Of a DNA stretch of 64,000 bases, positions 15,971 to 24,510 are shown piece after piece. The stretch is from Streptomyces roseoverticillatus (GTDB lineage Bacteria; Actinomycetota; Actinomycetes; Streptomycetales; Streptomycetaceae), in NCBI RefSeq assembly GCF_000719265.1, contig NZ_JOFL01000003.1:248001-312000 (forward strand), read 5' to 3'. Made by a program: the position numbers and the translations under genes. Below the pieces are notes generated by a model that was not told the origin of the DNA, ran no database searches, and saw only the letters and a list, made by a program, of their open reading frames with translations. The stretch's first letter is position 1. Each line of letters opens with the position of its first letter.

Positions 15971-16639
15971 TCATGCCTCGCGGGACAGCCGCTCCACGAG
16001 CCCGGGGTCGGGCTGGGGCACCTCGCCGAAGTCCGCGTCGTCGCCGTCGACCGTGAGGCGGTTGACGAGGCTCTCCAGCGCGGCGGGCAGATGGGGCGTC
16101 AGGCCGCTGTGCCACTGCACGAGGAGCTCGTGGCGGGCCGCGTCGGACAGCAGCTTGCGGCGGCTGTCCACCCGGGAGGCGGGCCGCGGCGGCTCCTGCG
16201 GGTCGTGGGCGGCCTGGGCGCGCCAGAACGCGGCGTCGCGGAACTCGCCGTTGCGGCGGTGCGAGAGGTGCAGGCAGTACGCGGCGGTCCGGCTGCCTCC
16301 GCCGGCGGCGAACTGCCACCAGAAGTCGGCGGCCCCGGTGTGCCCGGTGACGTGCAGCAGGCAGGCGAAGACGAGGGCGCCCTCGGGGTCGATGCCCCGG
16401 TCGTCCGCGAACCGCTCCAGGCTCGCCGCGGCCTCGACGGCGTTGATCACCAGCACGCAGGCGAGGTCGAGCTCATGGCCGGCCTCGTCGCGGGCGCTGG
16501 GGCCGTCGGCCAGGGCCGCCTTCCCGGGGCGGCGGCGGCCCGGCCGGCGCCGGCTCTCGAACTCCACGGCGATGGCGCGGGCGTCCGAGGTGAGCATGGC
16601 TTCGATGAGGTCACCCTCGGTGTCGTGGCTGCGCGGCAT
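15971..16639 (-). CDS. Unknown protein translationally coupled to a sigma-factor-like gene
   Basis: The product is 222 aa with no signal peptide or membrane span and no family I recognise. It is helix-rich, with a basic patch SRRRPGRRRPGK near residue 30, a region with several Cys/His (FACLLHVTGHTGAADFWWQF), and an acidic C-terminus. Its ATG overlaps the TAA of the upstream sigma-like gene by one base (TAATG), so the two are almost certainly co-translated. That position suits a modulator of the sigma-like protein, such as an anti-sigma partner, but there is no sequence evidence for this. Confidence 0.7.
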   Translation of the reverse strand: MPRSHDTEGDLIEAMLTSDARAIAVEFESRRRPGRRRPGKAALADGPSARDEAGHELDLACVLVINAVEAAASLERFADDRGIDPEGALVFACLLHVTGHTGAADFWWQFAAGGGSRTAAYCLHLSHRRNGEFRDAAFWRAQAAHDPQEPPRPASRVDSRRKLLSDAARHELLVQWHSGLTPHLPAALESLVNRLTVDGDDADFGEVPQPDPGLVERLSREA

Positions 16640-17223
16640 TACTTCCCCCTGCCGGAGTGCTGGACCTCTAATGCGGACAAGGCCGCGGAAACCTTGCGTT
16701 TGGCGTGGCCGACGAGGGAGCGCACGGCCGCCCGGTCGGCGCCGAGCAGGTCCGCGACCTGGCCCAGGCTGTAGCCGATCACCAGGTTGAGGACGAGTGC
16801 GTCGCACTGCCGCTCGGGCAGCCGCGCGATCGCCGCGTACAGCGCGATGCGGCTCTCCAGGAGCCGGAACCGCTGTGCGCGCTCCGGCCCCTCGGCGTGC
16901 GCGGCGCGGTGGAAGGCTGCCGTCGCCAGGGCCGTGCCGCGCCGGTGCCGGGCCAGCCAGCCGGCGACGTGCTCCTTCAGCAGCGACCAGGCGTAGGAGT
17001 CGGCGCAGGGCTGGCGCAGGGCGTGCGGCCACTGCACGCACAGCCGCTCGAAGGCCGCCTCCGTGATGTCCGCCGCGGCCTCGGCGTCCCCGGTGTGCAG
17101 GAAGGCGTAGGCGCCCCACCTGTGCTCGTGCAGTTCACGGAAGGCCGTGAAGGCGATCTCCATCCGGCGCTCGGCCGGGACCGCGGTCCCGGTGGGCGCG
17201 GGCGTCCGACCGCTGTCCGTCAT
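16639..17223 (-). CDS. Small sigma-70-like (ECF-type) regulator
   Basis: This 194-aa protein has a region-2-like N-terminal half (FRELHEHRWGAYAFLHTGDAEAAADITEAAFERL, about residues 28-62) and a clear region 4 helix-turn-helix near the C-terminus (LPERQCDALVL ... YSLGQVADLLGADRAAVRSLVGHAKRKV, about 135-180). The length fits an ECF sigma factor. Region 2 is diverged from the usual DLVQETF-type core, so it may be a sigma-like regulator and not a full sigma factor. ATG 17223 has GAGAGGCG upstream. It is divergent from the methyltransferase gene across a 177-bp gap. Confidence 0.75.
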   Translation of the reverse strand: MTDSGRTPAPTGTAVPAERRMEIAFTAFRELHEHRWGAYAFLHTGDAEAAADITEAAFERLCVQWPHALRQPCADSYAWSLLKEHVAGWLARHRRGTALATAAFHRAAHAEGPERAQRFRLLESRIALYAAIARLPERQCDALVLNLVIGYSLGQVADLLGADRAAVRSLVGHAKRKVSAALSALEVQHSGRGK

Positions 17224-17400
17224 GGGCGCCTCTCGCGTCGAGTTCCTCTGGTTCTTCTGCGTTGTTCCAATGAACCGGAAAAGCAGGCCCCGCCGTGCCG
17301 CAACCGCGCAAAAAGTCCGGCCCTCCGCACCGGGTGGGTTACCCCTCCGTGACCGGGGACAGGTATGGGGCAGCCGTAACGCGACGGGAAGGCAGAGAAG

Positions 17401-18225
17401 ATGGGCGAGACCCGCGAGGATCCCGTGGTCGACCTCCGGCTGGACCGGGCCCATTCGGCCCGCATCTACGACTGGTTCCTGGGCGGGCGGACGAACTTCG
17501 CCGCCGACCGCGAGGCCGCCGGTCAGGTCCTCGCGGTCTTCCCGTCGGCCGGGGACGCGGCCCGGATGAACCGCGCGTTCGTGCACCGGGCCGCGCGCCA
17601 CCTCGCGCGCGAGGGCCTGACCCAGTTCCTCGACATCGGCACCGGCATCCCCACCTCGCCCAACCTGCACGAGACCGTGCAGGAGGTGGTCCCTTCGGCC
17701 CGCGTCGTCTACACCGACAACGACCCGATCGTCCTCGCCCACGCCGCCGCGCTGCTGCGCGGCCGCCCGGAGGGGCGCACGGCCTACGTGGAGGCCGACG
17801 TCACCGACCCCGAAAGCGTGCTGCGGGCTCCGGAGTTGCTCACGACGCTCGACCTCGGCCGGCCGGTGGCCCTCACCCTCAACGCCCTGCTGCACTTCAT
17901 CACCGACGACGGCCGGGACCGCGCCCACGCGGTCGTCGAGCGTCTCAAGGACGCGCTGCCCAGTGGCAGCGCGCTCGTCGTCACGCACGGCACCTCCGAC
18001 TTCTCCCCGCTGGCGACGGGCCGGATCATGGACATCTACGCGCGGGCCGGGACGCCGCTCCAGTTGCGCGGCAAGGCCGAGTTCCACCGCTTCTTCGACG
18101 GCTGGGAGCTGGTGGACCCGGGCATCACCCTCGCCCACCGCTGGCGCCCGGACGAGCCCGAGGAGCCGGGCCGTCCGACGGCCGCGGAGGCCGTCTGTTA
18201 CGCGGGGATCGCCCTCAAGCCGTAA
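17401..18225 (+). CDS. SAM-dependent methyltransferase of the DUF574 (Methyltransf_19) family
   Basis: This 274-aa protein starts with the family hallmark HSARIYDWFLGGRTNFAADR (about residues 18-37), followed by the SAM-binding strand-loop FLDIGTGIPT near 77 and a second acidic strand VVYTDNDPIV near 101. This family is greatly expanded in Streptomyces, where it is often next to regulators. Substrates are unknown for nearly all members. The gene ends 26 bp from the convergent membrane glycosyltransferase. Confidence 0.88.
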   Translation: MGETREDPVVDLRLDRAHSARIYDWFLGGRTNFAADREAAGQVLAVFPSAGDAARMNRAFVHRAARHLAREGLTQFLDIGTGIPTSPNLHETVQEVVPSARVVYTDNDPIVLAHAAALLRGRPEGRTAYVEADVTDPESVLRAPELLTTLDLGRPVALTLNALLHFITDDGRDRAHAVVERLKDALPSGSALVVTHGTSDFSPLATGRIMDIYARAGTPLQLRGKAEFHRFFDGWELVDPGITLAHRWRPDEPEEPGRPTAAEAVCYAGIALKP

Positions 18226-18250
18226 CGGACCGCGGGACGCCGCGCCCCGC

Positions 18251-19459
18251 TCATATCGCGTACTTCCAGACCGTGAGCATGAACGCGCCGTACCAGCAGC
18301 CGAACAGCGTCGCCGCGCACAGCACGGTCACGGCCGTACGGGTACGGGCGGCCGCCAGGGCGCGGGCCGCGGGGACGAGGAAGAGGACCGCGGGTATGAG
18401 CAGCCGCAGTTTGGAGTGCGAGTAGTTGCTCTGGGCCAGGGTGAGGACCACGATGCCCGTGCCGTACACGAGCAGCGGCGGCCAGGTGCCGCGGTGCCAG
18501 GTGAGCACGGTGGCGCAGAGGAGGGCGAGGAGGAGTACGGCGGTGCTCACCGAAACCCAGCCGTCGCCCCGGTGCAGCGTCTCGCCCAGGAAGTCGAGGA
18601 AGGCGGCGCCGTTGTCCCAGTGGGTGCCCCAGCCGGCCTCCTGGATGCGGAACCAGGCGCCGAAGTCGCCGACGCGCCGTCCGACCCACCACAGGTAGAG
18701 GGGCGTGCCGAGGCAGCCGAGGGCGACGGCCGCCAGGGGCCGCGGGCGAAGGCGGCGTTCGCGCAGCAGGTGCAGTCCGGCGGCGACGGCGAGCGCGGCG
18801 ACCACGGCCGCGGCGGCGGGCCGGGTGAGGCCGGTGAGCAGGGCCAGGGCGCCGGCGGTGAGCCAGGCCTTGCGGTGCGCGGCCAGGAGCGTGCCGGCGG
18901 CCAGGGCGAGGAAGAGCGACTCGCTGTAGGACATGAGGAAGGACAGGGACATCGGCTGCGCCCCGGCGAGCAGCACGATCGCGATGAGGGCGGTGCGGGT
19001 CCCGTGGAGCGCGGCGAGCAGGCGGTGCACGGCGATCAGCGCGGCGATCAGCGCGAGGTGGGCCGCGACGATGCCGGAGGTGCCCCAGCCGAGGCCGGTG
19101 ACGGCGTGGACGGCGCGGATCAGCATCGGGAACAGCGGGAAGAACGCGAGGTTGTTGCCGGTGAGGCTGCCGTCGCCGGCGTAGGAGTAGCCGTGCGGGT
19201 AGCCGTGTTGGGCGATGCTCACGTAGAGGTTGCCGTCCCAGGCGAGGAGGCGCTTGCGGAGGCCGGGCCCGTCCGGGTCGCTCATGGCGGCCAGGATCAC
19301 GAGGTGGAGGACGGTGGTGACCGCGTACACGGCGAGCGCGGGCAGCGCCAAGCGGAAGATACGTTTCCCTCGCTGCTGCACGGACGGGGCCGACGGGTGC
19401 GGCGGGGCCGGTATCGCGCCGGGGCCGGCGGTGGAGGGGTCGGGGGCGAGTGCCGTCAT
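18251..19459 (-). CDS. GT-C membrane mannosyltransferase-like protein (PIG-V type)
   Basis: This 402-aa protein has around ten hydrophobic segments. The first extracytoplasmic loop contains LLAWDGNLYVSIAQHGYPHGY (about residues 68-88), the WD-containing loop typical of PIG-V-like GT-C transferases, which use polyprenyl-phosphate sugars. It probably adds a sugar to a surface acceptor outside the membrane. The gene lies 67 bp downstream of the GntR regulator on the same strand, so read-through from that operon is possible. Confidence 0.75.
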   Translation of the reverse strand: MTALAPDPSTAGPGAIPAPPHPSAPSVQQRGKRIFRLALPALAVYAVTTVLHLVILAAMSDPDGPGLRKRLLAWDGNLYVSIAQHGYPHGYSYAGDGSLTGNNLAFFPLFPMLIRAVHAVTGLGWGTSGIVAAHLALIAALIAVHRLLAALHGTRTALIAIVLLAGAQPMSLSFLMSYSESLFLALAAGTLLAAHRKAWLTAGALALLTGLTRPAAAAVVAALAVAAGLHLLRERRLRPRPLAAVALGCLGTPLYLWWVGRRVGDFGAWFRIQEAGWGTHWDNGAAFLDFLGETLHRGDGWVSVSTAVLLLALLCATVLTWHRGTWPPLLVYGTGIVVLTLAQSNYSHSKLRLLIPAVLFLVPAARALAAARTRTAVTVLCAATLFGCWYGAFMLTVWKYAI

Positions 19460-19526
19460 GGGCGGTCATGCCATTTCGTCGGGGACGTACGGGAGTACGC
19501 GGTGCGGTGGTGCGGGGGCTGGGCCG

Positions 19527-19913
19527 TCACACGGCGGGGTAGTGCTCCGCGCGGGCGGCGGTGATCAGCGCGGAGACGTCCGTCCAGTCGAGGCCCTCCC
19601 GGCGGGCCCGGCCCATCCAGTCCGCGAGCTCGCCGCGCAGCGGGGAGTCGGCGAGGGGGCTGGGCCGCGCGGGGGCGGCGCTCACGAAGGTGCCGACGCC
19701 CGGCCGGGCCTCGACGAGCCCGAGGTGTTCGAGCTCGCGATAGGCCTTGAGCGTCGTGTTCGGGTTGAGTTTGGTGACGGCGGCGACGCGGGCGGCGGTG
19801 GGCAGCTGGTCCCCGGCGGTGAGGATGCCGAGGCGCAGCGCCTCCCGGACCTGCTGGACGATCTGCAGGTAGGCGGCCATGCCGCTCTGCCGGTCGATCC
19901 TGAACTCGACCAT
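19527..19913 (-). CDS. GntR-family regulator, YtrA type
   Basis: This 128-aa protein has an N-terminal winged helix (YLQIVQQVREALRLGILTAGDQLPTAARVAAV, about residues 14-45; NPNTTLKAYRELEHLGLVEARPGVGTFV, 50-77) and only a short C-terminal tail, as in the YtrA subfamily that controls ABC transporters. ATG 19913 is preferred over 19931 because a GAGGGGGGG ribosome site precedes it. It is the third gene after an ABC ATPase and permease, and an inverted repeat ahead of the ATPase gene is its likely operator. Confidence 0.9.
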   Translation of the reverse strand: MVEFRIDRQSGMAAYLQIVQQVREALRLGILTAGDQLPTAARVAAVTKLNPNTTLKAYRELEHLGLVEARPGVGTFVSAAPARPSPLADSPLRGELADWMGRARREGLDWTDVSALITAARAEHYPAV

Positions 19914-19965
19914 GGTGCGGCCCCCCCTCATCCCGTCCCTGCGTGCGGCGACCGTGCGGCGCGGG

Positions 19966-20952
19966 TCACAGCGGGCGCCGCCGGCCCCACCACAGGGTGA
20001 GGGCGAGGATCGCGAGGGCCGCGGCCAGCACGAGCGCCGCGTAGGTCCACTGCATGCCGGGCATCTGGTCGTACCCGAAGTATTCCAGGCGCTCGGCGAC
20101 GATGCCCTTGTTGCTCCTGCACTCTGCAGGAGTGCTCTCGTTGAAGCACGTGCCGAAGCCGTGGAGCCCGCCGTGGGCGTCGACGGTCCAGTTGTCGTGG
20201 CGCACGGCGCCTTCGGGCAGCGCGGGCTGGCCCTCCTCGACGGGGTTGACGAGCACGCGGGGCTTCGCGAAACCGTGCGGGACGCAGGCGGACAGGACGA
20301 TGTCCCAGGCGATGGTGAAGCCGAGGGTGAGCCCCATGGCGAGCAGGGTGCGGCGGACGGCCATGCCGAGCGCCGTGCCCACGGCGAGGTGGAGCAGGGC
20401 CACCGCCACGGGCACGGGGCCGGTCGTGAAGAAGACTTCGTCCGAGTTCCACTCGCCGGCGTTGAAGAGGTCGTGCGCAGGTTCCCACCAGGAGGTGAAG
20501 GCGGCCGAGAGGGCCGCGGAGCACACGATGGTGATCAGCACCGCCGTGCCGAGCTTGGCGGCGAGCCAGCGGCCGCGGGTGACCGACTGGGTGGTGACCA
20601 GCTGCACGGTGCCGCGCTCGCGGTCCCCGGAGATCAGCGGGGCGCCGAGGAAGACGCCCGCGGCGACGGGCACCAGCGACATCAGCCAGGCGCCGTTCTG
20701 GAACGCTTCGCCGTACGCCTGCCCGGAGGCCTCCACGAGTTTCAGGGGGCCGTGGGTGCGGGCGGGGCCGAGCCAGCCGAGCGTCACGTGGCGCTGCCAG
20801 AGCATGTGAATGCAGCCGGCCGCGGTCAGCATCAGGCAGGCCACGAAGGCGGTGCGGTGCTGCCGCCAGACCAGCCAGGGCAGGCCGCGCAGGATGCGGG
20901 GCGGCTGCTTGCCGGTCTGCGCGGCGAGGGGTTCCTCTACGGCCGTGCTCAT
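19966..20952 (-). CDS. ABC-2-type permease
   Basis: This 328-aa membrane protein has about six hydrophobic segments and the motif GDRERGTVQLVTTQSVTRGRW (about residues 108-128), typical of ABC-2 permeases. A large extracytoplasmic loop near residues 230-285 contains two cysteines that could pair. ATG 20952 overlaps the ATPase stop by 4 nt, so the two are coupled as one exporter. The substrate is unknown. GntR-controlled systems of this type often respond to cell-envelope stress or antibiotics. Confidence 0.87.
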   Translation of the reverse strand: MSTAVEEPLAAQTGKQPPRILRGLPWLVWRQHRTAFVACLMLTAAGCIHMLWQRHVTLGWLGPARTHGPLKLVEASGQAYGEAFQNGAWLMSLVPVAAGVFLGAPLISGDRERGTVQLVTTQSVTRGRWLAAKLGTAVLITIVCSAALSAAFTSWWEPAHDLFNAGEWNSDEVFFTTGPVPVAVALLHLAVGTALGMAVRRTLLAMGLTLGFTIAWDIVLSACVPHGFAKPRVLVNPVEEGQPALPEGAVRHDNWTVDAHGGLHGFGTCFNESTPAECRSNKGIVAERLEYFGYDQMPGMQWTYAALVLAAALAILALTLWWGRRRPL

Positions 20953-21902
20953 GCCGTCACCTCTTCGTCTTCCTGTTCCGGGTCGTGCGGGCCGTCGGTG
21001 CGGGCCGCGTCGGTGAGCAAGGGGGGCGCGGCGGGCGAGCGCAGGTAGCCCAGCAGGACTTCTTCCAGGCCGGGTTCGATGATCTTCCAGTCGTCCTCGA
21101 CCGGGCCGCGGGGCCGGATGAGGGCGGTGAACTGGCGGCCCGTGGTGCGGGATTCGACGACCGTGTGCCGGGCGATCGCCGCGGGGACGCCTTCGGTGAG
21201 GTGGACGCCGGTCACCAGCCGGTGGGCGGCGAGCAGTTCGTCGGTCTCGCCGGCGAGGCGGACCCGGCCGCCGGCGAGGACGAGGAGGTGGTCGCACATG
21301 GTCGCCACGTCGGCCAGCCGGTGGGAGGACATCACGACGGTGGTGCCCTGTTCGGCCGCCTCGGCCAGCAGGAGGCCGCCGAGCTCGTGGGCGGCGAGCG
21401 GGTCGAGGTCCGCCATCGGCTCGTCGAGGAGCAGGAGGCGGGGGCGCTTGCCGAAGGCCAGCGCGAGGGCCACGCGGGAGCGCTGCCCGCCGGAGAGGCT
21501 GCCGACGCGGGCGCCGAGGGGCAGCTTCCCGGACCGGACGATCCGCTCGGCCACCGCCTGGTCCCAGCGCGGGTTCAGCTCGCGGCCCATGCGGAGCGTC
21601 TCCTCGACCGTGAAGTACGGGAAGAGCGGCTTGTCCTGGGCGAGGTAGGCGGTGTCGGCGAGGCCCGCGGGGTCGGCGACCGGCGAGCCGAAGACCCGCA
21701 GGCTCCCCTCCGTCGGCCGGACGGTCCGTGCGGCCATGCCCAGCAGCGTGCTCTTGCCCGCGCCGTTGGGGCCGACGAGCCCGCACACCGCGCCGGCCGG
21801 GATCCGGACGGAGAGGTCCTGGACGGCCCTGCGCCGCCGGAAGCACTTGCCCAGCCCGCGCGCCTCGACGGCCCAGCGGCTCGCGCCGTCGGCTGTTGTC
21901 AT
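20949..21902 (-). CDS. ABC transporter ATPase
   Basis: This 317-aa ATPase has Walker A GPNGAGKST near residue 44, signature LSGGQRSRVALALAFG near 135, Walker B LLLLDEPMADLD near 158 and the switch histidine SSHRLADV near 193. A ~100-residue C-terminal extension follows, ending in an acidic tail. It pairs with the overlapping ABC-2 permease downstream. The promoter region carries a GntR-type inverted repeat. Confidence 0.93.
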   Translation of the reverse strand: MTTADGASRWAVEARGLGKCFRRRRAVQDLSVRIPAGAVCGLVGPNGAGKSTLLGMAARTVRPTEGSLRVFGSPVADPAGLADTAYLAQDKPLFPYFTVEETLRMGRELNPRWDQAVAERIVRSGKLPLGARVGSLSGGQRSRVALALAFGKRPRLLLLDEPMADLDPLAAHELGGLLLAEAAEQGTTVVMSSHRLADVATMCDHLLVLAGGRVRLAGETDELLAAHRLVTGVHLTEGVPAAIARHTVVESRTTGRQFTALIRPRGPVEDDWKIIEPGLEEVLLGYLRSPAAPPLLTDAARTDGPHDPEQEDEEVTA

Positions 21903-21930
21903 CCCACCCCACCTGCCCCGCCTGCTAATT

Positions 21931-21946
21931 CACTAGTCAGCTAGTG
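21931..21946. promoter_or_regulatory. Likely GntR operator of the ABC-2 operon
   Basis: CACTAGTCAGCTAGTG is a perfect 6+4+6 inverted repeat 29 bp upstream of the ATPase start. It lies in AT-rich sequence unlike the surroundings, as expected for a promoter. The YtrA-type regulator encoded at the end of the same operon is the natural ligand, which would make the operon self-regulating. Confidence 0.7.
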
Positions 21947-22018
21947 GAATGAGCATATAGATCACCTCTGGAGTGTCAATATCCGGATCAAAAAGGGGCA
22001 AATAGGGAGATTACTGAC

Positions 22019-22582
22019 CTAGAGCGCCGGGTCCGCGGCCTTCCGGCGGGCGCGGTGGGCGGCCGCCGTCGCGCGGTTGCCGCAGATCTGCGGCGAGCAG
22101 AAGCGCCGCGACAGGTTGCGGGAGGTGTCCACGAAGACCTCGGCGCAGCGGTTGCCCACGCACACGTGGAGCCGCTCCACGCCGGTCGTGGTGACCACGG
22201 TGAGCAGACCCATGGCGGCGTTGACCGCGTACTGGTCGATGACGGGGGCACCGGGCGCGGCGACGTGCAGGTGCCACGAGCCGTCGTGGTCGGTGTAGTG
22301 CGGGACGGCACCGCGGGCGGCGAGGAGGTCGTTGAGCAGGGCGACGGCCGTCGCCGCGTCCGGGGCGCCGAAGACCTCGCGCAGCACGGGCCGGAGCTCG
22401 CGCGCCGCGGCGAGGTCCGCCTCGGTGGGGGCGGCGGGCGGGCGGACGCCATGGGCGTCGAGCAGGGCGGACAAGGCCGCAACATCGGGCATCTTCTCCA
22501 CATTGCGCACGATATTGTAGGTATTGACCAGGTCCTCAGCCAGGGTCACCGAACCGTCTGAGTAACTAGTAAACCTCACCAT
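22019..22582 (-). CDS. ABATE-domain / CGNR zinc-finger transcriptional regulator
   Basis: This 187-aa protein has an N-terminal ABATE domain (LAEDLVNTYNIV and an Arg-rich helix) and a C-terminal treble-clef CGNR finger. In the finger, CVGNRCAEVFVD is followed by RRFCSPQICGNRATAAAHRAR (about residues 141-178), giving four Cys ligands. These proteins are DNA-binding regulators common in actinobacteria. Its ATG overlaps the reverse complement of an ATG on the other strand, and the divergent azlC start is at 22671. The 88-bp gap between them is a likely control point for azlCD. Confidence 0.9.
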   Translation of the reverse strand: MVRFTSYSDGSVTLAEDLVNTYNIVRNVEKMPDVAALSALLDAHGVRPPAAPTEADLAAARELRPVLREVFGAPDAATAVALLNDLLAARGAVPHYTDHDGSWHLHVAAPGAPVIDQYAVNAAMGLLTVVTTTGVERLHVCVGNRCAEVFVDTSRNLSRRFCSPQICGNRATAAAHRARRKAADPAL

Positions 22583-22670
22583 GACTCCGTACTATTGCTG
22601 CTCGTGGTCGCCACCGCATCACCTACGGCGGCGCTGTTTCCTGTTGCCCGCATGTTCGCGGAGGATGTCG

Positions 22671-23393
22671 ATGGACTCGCAAGAGGCATTACCCGCCGAG
22701 GGGGCGGCGCCACCGCTGGAAACACCCGCCTCCGCCGCCGGATTCCGGGAGGAGGCACTCTACGGTCTGCGGGCCGCCGTGCCCCTGGCCGTCGCGGTCT
22801 TCGGATTCGCGGTCTCCTTCGGCATCGTGGCCCGCGCGGCGGGCATGGGCGTGCTGGCCCCCGTGGTGATGTCACTGACCACGTTCGCCGGGTCCGCGCA
22901 GTTCGCCGCCGCCTCGGTGCTCGGCACCGGGGGCGGGGTCGCCGCGGCGATCGTCGCGGCCGTCCTGCTCAACTCCCGCTACCTGCCCATCGGGATCAGC
23001 GTCGCCCCCGCCATGACCGGCGGCGTCCTCAAGCGCTTCCTCTCCGCCCAGCTCGTGGTGGACGAGTCCTGGGCCGTCGGCCACATCGGCAACGGCCGCT
23101 ACTCCCGCGGCCGGCTGCTCGGCGCCGGCGTCCTCGTCTACGCGGCCTGGGTCGGCGGCACCGCCGTCGGCCTGCTCGGCGCCCACTACCTGGGCGATCC
23201 CGAGCGCTTCGGGCTCGACGTCGTCTCGCCCGTCCTGTTCATCGCCCTCCTCAAGGGCCAGATCACCAGCCGCAAGGCGCTCGCCGCCTCGATCCTGGGC
23301 GTGGCCATCGCCCTGGCGCTGGTCCCCTTCGCCTCACCGGGCGTACCGCTCATCGCCGCCACCGCCGCCTGCCTGCTGGGACTGAGGAAATGA
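22671..23393 (+). CDS. azlC: AzlC-family branched-chain amino acid exporter, large subunit
   Basis: This 240-aa membrane protein shows the AzlC pattern: LRAAVPLAVAVFGFAVSFG at the first span, FAGSAQFAAASVL near residue 75, and LLNSRYLPIGISVAP near 97. The complex exports branched-chain amino acids or analogues. ATG 22671 is preferred because GGAGG lies 6 nt upstream, while the upstream in-frame ATGs at 22581 and 22665 are poorly placed. It overlaps azlD by 4 nt. Confidence 0.9.
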   Translation: MDSQEALPAEGAAPPLETPASAAGFREEALYGLRAAVPLAVAVFGFAVSFGIVARAAGMGVLAPVVMSLTTFAGSAQFAAASVLGTGGGVAAAIVAAVLLNSRYLPIGISVAPAMTGGVLKRFLSAQLVVDESWAVGHIGNGRYSRGRLLGAGVLVYAAWVGGTAVGLLGAHYLGDPERFGLDVVSPVLFIALLKGQITSRKALAASILGVAIALALVPFASPGVPLIAATAACLLGLRK

Positions 23394-23701
23394 CCGGACT
23401 CTGGCTCGCCGTGCTCCTGGTCGGCGCCGTCTCCATGGCGCTCAAGGCGACCGGCCCCGTCCTCCTCGGCGGCGAGGAGCTGCCCGCGGCCATGCAGCGC
23501 GTCGTCACGCTCATGGCGCCCACCCTGCTGGCCGCCCTGATCGCCACCCAGATGTTCGGCCAGGGCAGGTCGCTCGTCATCGACGCCCGCGCCGTCGGGC
23601 TCGTCGTGGGCGCCTTCGGCGTCTGGCGCAAGTGGCCCACCCTGCTCGTGGTGGTGCTCGGCGCCGCGGCCACGGCCCTCACCCGGCTGGTGACCGGCTG
23701 A
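23390..23701 (+). CDS. azlD: AzlD-family branched-chain amino acid exporter, small subunit
   Basis: This 103-aa protein has three to four hydrophobic spans and the AzlD features KATGPVLLGG near residue 19 and VWRKWPTLLVVVLGAAATALTR at the C-terminus. Its ATG overlaps the azlC stop (ATGA), as in most azlCD pairs. It forms the exporter with AzlC. Confidence 0.9.
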   Translation: MTGLWLAVLLVGAVSMALKATGPVLLGGEELPAAMQRVVTLMAPTLLAALIATQMFGQGRSLVIDARAVGLVVGAFGVWRKWPTLLVVVLGAAATALTRLVTG

Positions 23702-23778
23702 CCCGGACCGCGGGCAGCCCCCGCAGCCACCCCAAAGTTCCCGGACTATCTCCCGCTCCCGACCGGAAGGAGGCACCC

Positions 23779-24510
23779 ATGACACCCACGCCGCCCCCCG
23801 ACAGCACCACCACGGCCGCACCGGCCGGCACGGCCGCCGGCACCACGGCACCGCTGCCCACCACGGCCCTGTGGGACGCGGGCGTCCGCCTGGGGGCCGC
23901 CGTCGAGCTGCCGCCCCTGCCGCTCGCACCGGTCGCGGCGGGCATGCGCTGCGCCGGGCCGCTGCGCCGCGTCGAGCACAGCGAGGGCGTGGTCTCGATC
24001 TTCGCCGGGATCGACGCGGCCGCCCCGGGCGACATCCTCCTCGTCGACAACTCCGGCCGCACGGACGAGGCCTGCGTGGGCGACCTCGTCGCCATCGAGG
24101 CCCTGCAGGCCGGCATCGCGGGCATCGTGGTGTGGGGCTGCCACCGCGACAGCGACGAACTGGCCGCCATCGGCCTGCCGGTCTTCAGCCTCGGCCCCTG
24201 CCCCGCCTCGCCCCGGCTCGGCCCCGCCCGCCCCGCACCGCCCGCCCTCCCCCGGATCGCCGGGCGGGACGGCGACGGCCTGGCGGCCGACACCGACGGC
24301 GTGCTCCTCGTCCCGGCCGCGGCCCGCGACGAGGTGGCGGCCCTCGCCGCGCGGATCGTCCGGGCCGAGCGGTCCCAGGCCCAACTGGCCCTGCAGGGCG
24401 TCAGCCTGCGCGAGCAGCTGAGCTGGGACCGCTTCCTGGAGCGGCGGCGCGCCGACCCCGGTTATGCGTTCCGCTCCCATCTGGCCCAGGTCGACGGGGC
24501 GCTGGAGTAG
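23779..24510 (+). CDS. RraA-fold protein (RraA / HMG aldolase-like family)
   Basis: This 243-aa protein has a Thr/Ala/Pro-rich N-terminus (about 30 residues) before the RraA fold. The core shows GDILLVDNSGRTDEACVGDLVAIEALQAGIAGIVVWGCHRDSDEL (about residues 92-136), including the GGxG-like and RD residues that define the metal/oxo-acid site. Family members are either RNase E regulators or aldolases acting on 4-hydroxy-4-methyl-2-oxoglutarate and similar acids; the retained RD suggests the aldolase side. ATG 23779 follows GGAGG. The reason for its place after azlCD is unclear. Confidence 0.8.
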   Translation: MTPTPPPDSTTTAAPAGTAAGTTAPLPTTALWDAGVRLGAAVELPPLPLAPVAAGMRCAGPLRRVEHSEGVVSIFAGIDAAAPGDILLVDNSGRTDEACVGDLVAIEALQAGIAGIVVWGCHRDSDELAAIGLPVFSLGPCPASPRLGPARPAPPALPRIAGRDGDGLAADTDGVLLVPAAARDEVAALAARIVRAERSQAQLALQGVSLREQLSWDRFLERRRADPGYAFRSHLAQVDGALE

